7,333 nucleotides of DNA from Deltaproteobacteria bacterium. GTDB taxonomy: Bacteria > Desulfobacterota > Binatia > UBA12015. The DNA lies in contig DLYX01000123.1 in NCBI GenBank assembly GCA_003447545.1, positions 1 through 7,333 of the forward strand, in the 5' to 3' direction. The translations under genes and the position numbers were made by a program. Of this stretch, positions 1 to 6,229 are shown one piece after another (within the stretch, counting starts at the first letter, position 1; each line of letters starts with the position of its first letter). The notes beneath the pieces were generated by a model that did not search any database, was not told the origin of the DNA, and worked only from the letters and a program-made list of their open reading frames with translations.

Positions 1-471
1 GATCACCGCGAAGGCGTCGGTCGGAATTGATTCCAGAGGAATACCCGGCGGATTCCACCGCGCCGGCAAGAGAGCCCGTTTCGAAAAGTGGGGATCTGTC
101 AGGAAGACATCGTCGCCATCCTGAACGGCGAAACTCGCATGTCCGATCCAGGTGATACTAGGCAACTCCCCGGATTGGCGTAGATATGCTCCGTCATTTT
201 CGACCAGCGGCAGATCCGGCGTGCGCCATTTATCAAAATGGTTCCAGTCAAAGAGCTTCCAACGCAGGAATGACCAGGACTTGCTGCCCATCTCCTGCCA
301 GGGGTTGAAGAACTCACCATCCCGCCAATGCGGAAGGTAAAGGTCGCGAGCCTCCTCGGGTATGGGCTTCTCGGGCCCGCTGAGGCTCGGCTCCGCTCGA
401 TTGACGGCCTGTGCCTCGACAGCCATCACCGCCAATAGAGCAAGCCCAAGCAGAACCACAAATCCACGCAC
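1..471 (-). CDS. Metallo-beta-lactamase-fold hydrolase (NAPE-PLD/UlaG-like), exported; 3' part missing
   Basis: This leftward gene runs off the left edge; 157 codons are visible. The chosen GTG start (469-471) gives an N-terminus with a typical Sec signal peptide: MRGFVVLL, a hydrophobic core, then an AQA cleavage site near residues 20-22. An in-frame TTG at 505-507 would add 12 residues and still leave a usable signal; neither start has a strong ribosome site. The next in-frame stop upstream is near 549. After an aromatic-rich linker (residues 45-85) comes the start of the metallo-beta-lactamase fold: WIGHASF at 108-114 and LTDPHFSKRA at 124-133, then a PPGI segment near 141-144. This arrangement is typical of NAPE-PLD/UlaG-like hydrolases, which act on phosphoesters or lactones with a zinc pair. 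The metal-binding HxHxDH motif should lie just past the edge, since the visible protein ends about where it begins. The substrate cannot be told. Family assignment is firm; the role is not. Confidence 0.85.
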   Translation of the reverse strand, partial: MRGFVVLLGLALLAVMAVEAQAVNRAEPSLSGPEKPIPEEARDLYLPHWRDGEFFNPWQEMGSKSWSFLRWKLFDWNHFDKWRTPDLPLVENDGAYLRQSGELPSITWIGHASFAVQDGDDVFLTDPHFSKRALLPARWNPPGIPLESIPTDAFAVI

Positions 472-700
472 CCGCCAACCATAACTGTCAGCCGGGAATC
501 CTTCCAAACCGGGACCAAACTGCCGGATCGAAGGGATACGGGCAGCTCACGGGTGGCCCGTGCGAAACTGAGGAGGCCGTAAGCGAGGCCAGGTGCGCCA
601 GAAACGGCGCCCGGGACTTCACACCAACGCCGGACACGCATGGGCATCCAAAACGGTCGGATTCGACTCAGGGCCGTTGTTTCGCCAAACTCATGAGCAG
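472..700. other. Divergent intergenic region between two hydrolase genes
   Basis: These 229 bases separate the start of the leftward metallo-hydrolase from the chosen start of the rightward serine hydrolase, so both genes are probably transcribed outward from here. I see no convincing -35/-10 pair on either strand. The clearest element is a perfect palindrome, CACGGG-tgg-CCCGTG, at 548-562. A second, weaker one is GCGCC-agaaac-GGCGC at 595-610. No gene was found in the region. Confidence 0.5.
548..562. promoter_or_regulatory. 6-bp palindrome with 3-base centre in the divergent gap
   Basis: CACGGG (548-553) is followed by tgg and its exact reverse complement CCCGTG (557-562). Lying between two outward-facing genes, it could be a repressor operator or a small hairpin. 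There is no T-run after it, so an intrinsic terminator is unlikely. In GC-rich DNA such a short palindrome can arise by chance. Confidence 0.25.
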
Positions 701-1990
701 ATGGATTTTCGCCTCTACACACGCTGTCCGATCAAGGCTCCGGTCGAGGCGGTGACGTCCATTCGTCCGGACACCGAGATCGACCCCGGAGAAGTTGGTG
801 CCGATGCTGATGAGTTGAACGCCGCCTGGCACGCGATCACCCGTCTTTACGCAAGCGGGATGCATCCCGCGATCAGCCTCTGTGTCCGACGCCGAGGAAA
901 GACGCTTTTTGATCGAGCGATCGGCCACGTCTCCGGTACACTGCCCGACGACCCGGCCGATGCTCCGCTCGTCCCGGTATCTTTCGATACGCCTTTTTGC
1001 CTGGCCTCCGCATCGAAGCCAATCACGGCCATGCTCATCCATAAACTCGTTGAGCGAGAGCTTCTCGGATTGGACGATCGCGTAGCGGATCATTTGCCGG
1101 ACTTCGGGCAGCACGGCAAGGAGACCATCACCATCCGTCACCTCCTCACTCACCGTGCCGGCCTCGCGATCACGCCCAAATCCACAATGGACCTTGAACT
1201 GCTCGCGCAACCCGACAAGATCCTGGAGTTGCTCTACGCGGAAACGCCCGCCTGGACTCCCGGCCGCCACATGGGCTACCACGCTCTGACTTCCGGTTTT
1301 CTCTTTGCCGCATTGATTCAAAGCGTCACCGGCAAGACCATTGATCAGGTGCTCGACGAAGAAATCCGCCAACCGATGGCCACCCGCTGGCTTCGCTACG
1401 GCGCCGCCCGCGAAGACCACGGACTGGTCGCTCGAAATGCCTTCACCGGCGCTCCCGTACCTCCACCATTTTCACTACTGGTCGAGCGTGCGTTGGGACT
1501 GGATGTTCCCGGCGCCGTGCGCCTCATGAACGACCCCCGATTTCTGAGCACCGCAGTTCCCTCGGCCAATATTGTGGCGACGGCCGAAGAAACCGTGCGG
1601 TTTTTCGAGGTCTTGCGCAACGGTGGCTATGCCGGGCGCACGCAGATTTTCAAACGAGAGACGATTCGCGAGGCCGTCGCCAACCAGAGCGGCATGGAGC
1701 CTGATGCGACCCTCTTGCTGCCCTTTCGCTATGGAATGGGCTTCATGCTCGGCGGCGAGTACGCAAGCCTCTTCGGGCTGCGCGCTCGCCATGCCTTCGG
1801 CCATATCGGCCTGACCAATACGCTTTGCTGGGCCGACCCGGATCGCGATCTCAGTGTCGCGTTGCTGACCAGCGGCAAACCCGTCCTGTATCCGGAGTTC
1901 GTAAGCTTTGCCGAGGCCGTATTCAGGATCGCGGGCGCCTGCCCGCGCGATTCCGCAAGCGCCTCAGACTCCAACCTCTCGCCGAATTGA
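701..1990 (+). CDS. Serine hydrolase, class C beta-lactamase/EstB-type esterase
   Basis: A 429-residue protein of the beta-lactamase-related serine hydrolase family (PF00144 type), which includes class C beta-lactamases, D,D-peptidases and EstB-like esterases. The family catalytic residues are visible: SASK at 103-106 (nucleophile Ser103, general base Lys106), a Tyr193 motif in GYHALTSG (the Y-x-N position, here Y-H-A), and HIG at 368-370 in place of the KTG of true beta-lactamases. HxG with a non-canonical tyrosine motif points to an esterase or lactone/peptide hydrolase rather than an antibiotic-resistance enzyme. No signal peptide or membrane segment is seen, so it is probably cytoplasmic. 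The frame is open back to a GTG at 593, but the ATG at 701 was chosen because the upstream 36 residues are low-quality, arginine-rich and unlike the family; the ribosome site here is weak (gag at 695-697). It is transcribed away from the metallo-hydrolase gene. The C-terminal tail (residues 415-429) is serine-rich and probably disordered. Confidence 0.88.
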   Translation: MDFRLYTRCPIKAPVEAVTSIRPDTEIDPGEVGADADELNAAWHAITRLYASGMHPAISLCVRRRGKTLFDRAIGHVSGTLPDDPADAPLVPVSFDTPFCLASASKPITAMLIHKLVERELLGLDDRVADHLPDFGQHGKETITIRHLLTHRAGLAITPKSTMDLELLAQPDKILELLYAETPAWTPGRHMGYHALTSGFLFAALIQSVTGKTIDQVLDEEIRQPMATRWLRYGAAREDHGLVARNAFTGAPVPPPFSLLVERALGLDVPGAVRLMNDPRFLSTAVPSANIVATAEETVRFFEVLRNGGYAGRTQIFKRETIREAVANQSGMEPDATLLLPFRYGMGFMLGGEYASLFGLRARHAFGHIGLTNTLCWADPDRDLSVALLTSGKPVLYPEFVSFAEAVFRIAGACPRDSASASDSNLSPN

Positions 1991-2019
1991 TTCGCTGCCT
2001 GCAAATCGTCCAGGCGAAT
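1990..2019 (+). terminator. Possible hairpin at the end of the serine hydrolase gene
   Basis: Starting at the last base of the stop codon, ATTCG (1990-1994) and CCTG (1998-2001) can pair with CAGG (2011-2014) and CGAAT (2015-2019). This gives a 9-bp stem with a 3-base bulge and a 9-base loop. No T-run follows, so it is a weak terminator candidate or an RNA-stabilising 3' structure. Confidence 0.3.
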
Positions 2020-2081
2020 GAGATGCGGCACGCGTCATGCCTGCGGCCAAATTCGAGATTCCATGGGTCCTGTCCGGTGAA

Positions 2082-2087
2082 TATTAG
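2082..2087 (+). promoter_or_regulatory. Possible -10 element for the DUF1800/DUF1501 operon
   Basis: TATTAG lies about 76 bases upstream of the DUF1800 start, in a locally AT-rich patch of an otherwise GC-rich gap. No good -35 partner is visible (the best-spaced hexamer is TTCCAT at 2059-2064). If it is used, transcription would begin near 2094 and the leader would contain both arms of the 2102-2158 inverted repeat. Confidence 0.22.
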
Positions 2088-2101
2088 TTGCTTCTCAACT
2101 T

Positions 2102-2158
2102 TCCCCCCGGCAAGGTCGAATAGTCAGGGACGTGTGATTCCATAGCCGTCCGGGGGGA
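2102..2158 (+). promoter_or_regulatory. Leader hairpin that would sequester the DUF1800 ribosome binding site
   Basis: TCCCCCCGG at 2102-2110 is the exact reverse complement of CCGGGGGGA at 2150-2158: 9 bp, eight of them G-C, with a 39-base loop. The right arm contains the only plausible Shine-Dalgarno stretch (ggggga, 2153-2158), 5 bases before the ATG at 2164. Pairing would therefore hide the ribosome site of the DUF1800 gene and could limit translation of the operon. The pairing is read directly from the sequence; the regulatory role is inferred. Confidence 0.4.
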
Positions 2159-2163
2159 CCATC

Positions 2164-3546
2164 ATGGTAGACTGGAACGAAGAAAATGCAGCTCATCTGC
2201 TGTCGCGAGCAGGCTTCGGCGGAAAGCCTCAAGAAGTGGCCCGCTATGCCAAGCGCTCACAGATCTCCTGCGTTGCGGTGTTGCTTCGCCCGAAACCTTC
2301 ACGCGCCAAGGGCCCGGGCGTCGACGACAAGGACACGGATAGCCTGATCAAACTGGCGCAGTGGTGGGCCAAGCGAATGGCCACCCAATCTTCGCGACGT
2401 GTCGACGAGAAAATGGCTCTTTTCTGGCACGATCACTTCGCCACGCAATACTCGGTAGTCAAAAACGTCCGCGAGATGTCACTCCAGAATCGAACCTTCC
2501 GCGAATTCGGCATGGGCTCCTTTCATCGACTTTGCTGGGAGATCACCCGCGATCGAGCCATGCTGGTTTTCCTCGACGGCAAGGACAACAAGGCCAATAA
2601 AGTAAACGAGAATTACGGCCGCGAGCTCATGGAGCTCTTTGTGCTCGGCGAGGCCGATCGCAATGGTGTGGCCAACTACACTCAAACCGACGTCGAAGAA
2701 ATCAGTCGCGCCCTGACCGGCTACCGGGTCGATGGCGATCGCGGTGTGATTCGCAACAACCGATTCGACGACGGCGACAAGACACTATTTGCGGGCACCA
2801 GCTTCGAGACCACGGGCAATTTGGGTGTCGAGACCACACTCGGCCTGCCCTTCGCGCCAGACGTAAATGTCATCGATATCCTGTTTACCCATCGCGACTC
2901 CGACGGCGCGTTGACCATGCCCAGATTCCTCGGCCGAAAACTCTGGGAATATTTCGTCTACCCCGACCCGGATACCGCTCTGATCGACGAAATCACGGCG
3001 AATTTCATTGCCGGCGGCTTTATCATCGAGGACCTTCTGCGATCCATCTTCATGCACGACGAGTTCTATTCGGACGAAGCCAAAAGCAGTTCCGTCCGCA
3101 ACCCTGTCGAATACGCGATCAGTTCGATTCGAGCACTCGAAGCCCGAGGGAACCTCAAGGAACTACCCTTTCATTTTGACGACATGGGAATGACACTCTT
3201 CGAGCCACCCAGCGTCAACGGGTGGCCGCAGGGACTACCCTGGCTGTCCAGCGGTCAATTCCTCGCGAGACTCGATTTTGCGCAAACTTGCGCCTCGGGG
3301 CGCGCCAGCACCCTGAAACTGATCCCCAAAAAACTGGTGCCGAAAAATGCCACTACCGCCAGCGAAGTGGTCGACGGCATTCTCCACCGACTGCAAATTC
3401 AGGATTCCATCCCGTCCGATGCCCGTCAGGTATTGATCGACTATTTCGACGGCGAGACCGACTTCAAGGATCCTGTCGTTCTCGAAACAAAAGTCCGCGG
3501 CGCCGTTGCTCTCGCCCTGCAGCTACCCGAAGTTCACGTTCATTAA
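2164..3546 (+). CDS. DUF1800 domain-containing protein
   Basis: A 460-residue protein that is DUF1800 along almost its whole length. Family hallmarks in order: HLLSRAGFGG at 11-20, KMALFWHDHFAT at 83-94, NENYGRELMELF at 148-159, YTQTDVEEISRALTGY at 172-187, the FDDGDKTLFAG segment near 201-211, PRFLGRKLWEYFV at 253-265, LRSIFMHDEFYS at 292-303, FEPPSVNGWPQG at 346-357, and a C-terminal hydrophobic helix ending in LPEVHVH. The biochemical role of DUF1800 is not established; His89, Asp90 and His91 with the conserved Glu residues could form a metal site, which is my inference. The start is well fixed: an in-frame TAG at 2143-2145 rules out any upstream extension, and the protein opens MVDWNEENA with no signal peptide or membrane anchor. 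It is the first gene of an operon with the DUF1501 gene 13 bases downstream, the usual partner of this family. Confidence 0.93.
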   Translation: MVDWNEENAAHLLSRAGFGGKPQEVARYAKRSQISCVAVLLRPKPSRAKGPGVDDKDTDSLIKLAQWWAKRMATQSSRRVDEKMALFWHDHFATQYSVVKNVREMSLQNRTFREFGMGSFHRLCWEITRDRAMLVFLDGKDNKANKVNENYGRELMELFVLGEADRNGVANYTQTDVEEISRALTGYRVDGDRGVIRNNRFDDGDKTLFAGTSFETTGNLGVETTLGLPFAPDVNVIDILFTHRDSDGALTMPRFLGRKLWEYFVYPDPDTALIDEITANFIAGGFIIEDLLRSIFMHDEFYSDEAKSSSVRNPVEYAISSIRALEARGNLKELPFHFDDMGMTLFEPPSVNGWPQGLPWLSSGQFLARLDFAQTCASGRASTLKLIPKKLVPKNATTASEVVDGILHRLQIQDSIPSDARQVLIDYFDGETDFKDPVVLETKVRGAVALALQLPEVHVH

Positions 3547-3550
3547 GGAG
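3544..3550 (+). promoter_or_regulatory. Ribosome binding site that fixes the DUF1501 start
   Basis: TAAGGAG lies 9 bases before the ATG at 3560 and overlaps the TAA stop codon of the DUF1800 gene (3544-3546). It favours 3560 over the in-frame upstream start at 3506, which lies inside the DUF1800 gene and would add 18 residues ahead of the Tat signal. The overlap implies translational coupling of the two genes. Confidence 0.8.
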
Positions 3551-3559
3551 ATTTGTCGA

Positions 3560-4876
3560 ATGCCACGCATTGATCGACGACGCTTTTTGCAGACCGGCAT
3601 GGCCACCGCGGCTGCGCTGACGACACCGATAGCCTTCCCGCGAGCCTTCGGCCCCCGCTCGGCGCACGCCGCCGGACCGGTGGATCCGATCTTTGTCTTC
3701 GTGCAACTCAAGGGCGGAAACGACGGCCTGAACACCGTCATTCCCATGGACGATACGGGCCCGGTCCCGCAACGCTCACTCTACGAGGCCGCGCGCCCCA
3801 ACATTCAGGTTCCCACCAGTGCACTCGCGGCGACACAGATCGACAATGACCCCGAAAAGGGCACCGCGCTCGCGCTGCACCCCTCGATGCCGGAGATGAA
3901 AGGGCTCTATGATCAGGGCAAGGTCGCTGTCCTCAATGGCATTGGCTACCCGGGACAGAACCTCTCTCATTTTCGCTCCGAGGATTTCTGGCTCGGTGGC
4001 AAAATTTCGGGCCCCTTCTCGGGCGGTTGGCTCGGGCATTATCTCGATGCAAACTATACTCCGAGCGATATGGTGGCGCTGGACGCCGCAAAGACCATGT
4101 CCCCCGCTTTCTTCTCCGAAACGGCCAATGTGCTCGCGGTCAAGAAGATCTCTCAGTTCGTGCTCCCGACGGACGATCTCTATCCGGATACAGCCGCGAA
4201 ACGGGCCGCTCTCAACGCAGCCTACGCGGCCGAAGCCGATCCGGCCCTGACCGACGGATTGCAGTTGAGCGTCGGCACCTCAGGCGACGTCCTGCTCGGT
4301 AAAATCGACGAATTCGCCGCCGTGGAGACACGCTGGGGCGCCAATGTCGGCAACGCCAACGGAAGACTGGCCGACCGCCTTCTCGAAATCGCCTCGGTGA
4401 TTCGTCATGATGTGCTGGTCGGCCCGCCGCTTGGGGTCCGCTATTTCCATTGCGAAGAAGGTGGCTTCGACACCCATACGGCTCAGGGAAGCCTGACGGG
4501 CCGACAACCCGACCTGTTGGCCAAGGTCAGCAAGAGTCTTGCGGCCTTCTGGCAGGATATGATCGACATTGGGGTTCAGGACCGCGTGCTCATGCTGACC
4601 GTTAGCGAGTTCGGGCGGCGCGTCGCCGAGAATGGGGGACAAGGAACAGACCACGGCGCCGCCAGCTGCATGTTTGCGATCGGCGACACCGTGCAGGGAG
4701 GCGTTCACGGCACCGTACCCGCACTTGACGACCTCGAACGCGGCAATCTGAAGTTCCACACGGACTTTCGGCGGGTCTATGCCACGGTAATCGACCGCTG
4801 GCTCCAATCACCGGGTGCGCACACCGCCCTGCTCCCCGATGCGCCGCACGCGATGCTCGATTTCCTGCCGAGCTGA
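3560..4876 (+). CDS. DUF1501 domain-containing protein, Tat-exported
   Basis: A 438-residue secreted protein of the DUF1501 family, which is related to the alkaline phosphatase/sulfatase-like fold; no activity is established. The N-terminus is a twin-arginine signal: RRRFLQTGMA at 6-15, a hydrophobic stretch, and a likely AHA cleavage site at 35-37, so it should be exported already folded, often a sign of a bound cofactor or metal. Family motifs: FVQLKGGNDGLNTVIP at 47-62, LHPSMPEM at 106-113, GYPGQNLSHFRSEDFW at 129-144, GGWLGHYLD at 155-163, GGFDTH at 301-306, SEFGRRVAENGGQGTDHG at 349-366, and KFHTDFRRVYATVIDRWL at 398-415. Asp304/His306 and Asp364/His365 sit where metal ligands occur in this superfamily (inference). 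Its ribosome site overlaps the stop codon of the DUF1800 gene, so both are made from one message. A hairpin follows the stop codon. Length and motifs are complete. Confidence 0.93.
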   Translation: MPRIDRRRFLQTGMATAAALTTPIAFPRAFGPRSAHAAGPVDPIFVFVQLKGGNDGLNTVIPMDDTGPVPQRSLYEAARPNIQVPTSALAATQIDNDPEKGTALALHPSMPEMKGLYDQGKVAVLNGIGYPGQNLSHFRSEDFWLGGKISGPFSGGWLGHYLDANYTPSDMVALDAAKTMSPAFFSETANVLAVKKISQFVLPTDDLYPDTAAKRAALNAAYAAEADPALTDGLQLSVGTSGDVLLGKIDEFAAVETRWGANVGNANGRLADRLLEIASVIRHDVLVGPPLGVRYFHCEEGGFDTHTAQGSLTGRQPDLLAKVSKSLAAFWQDMIDIGVQDRVLMLTVSEFGRRVAENGGQGTDHGAASCMFAIGDTVQGGVHGTVPALDDLERGNLKFHTDFRRVYATVIDRWLQSPGAHTALLPDAPHAMLDFLPS

Positions 4877-4878
4877 AG

Positions 4879-4912
4879 CCCCGGACGGGCGACTCCCGGA
4901 AGCAATCCGGGG
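4879..4912 (+). terminator. Nested GC-rich hairpin after the DUF1800/DUF1501 operon
   Basis: CCCCGGA (4879-4885) pairs with TCCGGGG (4906-4912). Inside it CGGG (4886-4889) pairs with CCCG (4895-4898) around a 5-base loop, leaving a 7-base bulge on one side. It starts two bases after the DUF1501 stop codon. There is no following T-run, so it may be a weak or factor-assisted terminator, or an end-protecting structure for the operon message. Confidence 0.4.
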
Positions 4913-5036
4913 ATCCGACAACCGTTGATCGAATCTCGACTCCAAGGTGGGCCTCGGCAGGATCGAGCCTCGGCCCGAGAGATCGGGTGCGACTTGCGGC
5001 TGGATATCCGCTAGGACGAACAACAGGATTGATTCG

Positions 5037-6152
5037 ATGCCGACGCCCGAAACGACAACCTTCTCGATGCTGCGTGCCGAGGCCGTCATACCGGCTGCGG
5101 CACTGACCCTGCTTCTTTTCACGATTTTCGGTGCCACATGGGAAGCCTCGCCGATCGATACCCCCACGCAATCAGCTATCCTCTTCGGCTGGATCTTTGC
5201 TATTCTTGTCTGGGCTTCTTTCGGAGTCGTTCGTCACGCCGAAGGTCTGGCCACGATTCTGGGCGAACCGATCGGCACCATCCTTCTTACCCTCAGCGTG
5301 ATCTCGATCGAAGTTGCCATGATCACCGCCGTGACCCTGACCGGCGAGCATAACCCGACTCTTGCGCGTGACACGATGTTTTCCGTTTTGATGATCGTTC
5401 TGAATGCTCTGGTCGGTGTTTCCCTGATTGTCGGCGGGCTGAAACATCACTCCCAGCTCTTCAGCTTGCGCGGCGCCAAAGCCTATCTCGGTGCGCTCTT
5501 TACCTTGGCGGGATTGGGACTGATCCTCCCGCGCTTCACGCCATCCACACCAGACGGCTCTCCCTCAACACTTCTTGCCAGCTTTCTTCTTCTGGTGTCA
5601 GCGGTCGTCTACGGTATTTTTCTGACCCAGCAAACAGTCAGCCACCAATCGCTGTTTCAGGTCGACGGAGAAGCTGGCGCTCACGATCATGGGCACACCG
5701 TACACTCGGTGAAATTCCATGCCGCCCTGCTTGTCGGCATCATGTTGCTGATCGTATTTCTCTCGAAACATTTCGCGGTCTTTGTCGAGTCAGGGGTCTC
5801 GCACGCCGGTCTGCCACCGGCGCTCGGAGGAATCCTGGTCGCAATTATCGTACTGACGCCCGAGGGGCTTGCCGCAGTTCACGCCGCGGCCGAAAACAAT
5901 ATTCAGCGCTCGATCAACATTTGCCTGGGATCGGGACTCGCCACCATCGGCTTGACGATTCCTGCCATTCTGGGCGTCAGCCTCTTCACCGGCCGGACCA
6001 TGGAACTGGGGCTTGAGACACCCGATATCGTGATGCTGGCAATCACCATGATTGTTTCGATGACGACGTTTGCCGCCGGGCGCACCACCTACCTGCAGGG
6101 TTGCCTCCACCTGGTTCTTTTCCTCGGGTATTTGATGCTCGTTTTTGACTGA
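5037..6152 (+). CDS. Ca2+:H+ antiporter of the CaCA family (ChaA-like)
   Basis: A 371-residue inner-membrane cation/proton exchanger. Hydrophobic segments cover most of the chain (roughly 16-34, 47-65, 77-101, 115-134, 149-166, 178-197, 226-250, 259-280, 297-315, 330-347, 352-370). Both alpha-repeats that form the ion pathway of the CaCA superfamily are present: GEPIGTILLTLSVISIEVAM (76-95, with Glu92 as the expected ion ligand) and the second near 262-310, with TPEGLAAVHAAAENN (274-288, Glu276). The end, AAGRTTYLQGCLHLVLF, matches ChaA-type proteins. The ATG at 5037 was chosen over a GTG at 4947 because caggat (5024-5029) lies 7 bases ahead and the upstream residues are charged and non-family. 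The central loop (about 207-228) carries a histidine cluster, HDHGHTVHSVKFH, so metals other than calcium may be sensed or carried. Likely role: removing excess Ca2+ or Na+/K+ using the proton gradient. I withhold the symbol chaA because the exact substrate is unproven. Confidence 0.88.
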   Translation: MPTPETTTFSMLRAEAVIPAAALTLLLFTIFGATWEASPIDTPTQSAILFGWIFAILVWASFGVVRHAEGLATILGEPIGTILLTLSVISIEVAMITAVTLTGEHNPTLARDTMFSVLMIVLNALVGVSLIVGGLKHHSQLFSLRGAKAYLGALFTLAGLGLILPRFTPSTPDGSPSTLLASFLLLVSAVVYGIFLTQQTVSHQSLFQVDGEAGAHDHGHTVHSVKFHAALLVGIMLLIVFLSKHFAVFVESGVSHAGLPPALGGILVAIIVLTPEGLAAVHAAAENNIQRSINICLGSGLATIGLTIPAILGVSLFTGRTMELGLETPDIVMLAITMIVSMTTFAAGRTTYLQGCLHLVLFLGYLMLVFD

Positions 6153-6229
6153 ATCGACTCGCCGCAGCATCCGCCGACAGGTAAGCTTTCAGCAGGTTCC
6201 CGAGAGAAAGGCTGGCGACCTCACGCATC

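Noticed and set aside
99..320. A 73-codon minus-strand frame at the left end
   Set aside because: It is in a different frame from the metallo-hydrolase, whose signal peptide, WIGHASF and LTDPHF motifs identify the real frame.
652..678. AACGG/CCGTT inverted repeat upstream of the serine hydrolase
   Set aside because: Only 5 bp with a 17-base loop; expected by chance at this length.
593..700. Longer N-terminus for the serine hydrolase from the GTG at 593
   Set aside because: The extra 36 residues are arginine-rich, lack any signal peptide or family similarity, and no ribosome site precedes the GTG. The ATG at 701 is preferred, though its own ribosome site is weak.
668..1420. A 250-codon open frame on the minus strand
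   Set aside because: It lies opposite the serine hydrolase gene, which has all family motifs. The antisense product has no recognisable domain and is the usual by-product of GC-rich codon use.
4947..5036. Longer N-terminus for the antiporter from a GTG at 4947
   Set aside because: It would put about 30 polar, charged residues before the first membrane segment; the ATG at 5037 has a ribosome-site-like sequence at proper spacing.
4280..5171. Open frames of 175 and 189 codons on the minus strand
   Set aside because: They overlap the DUF1501 gene and the antiporter start, overlap each other in different frames, and show no family features.
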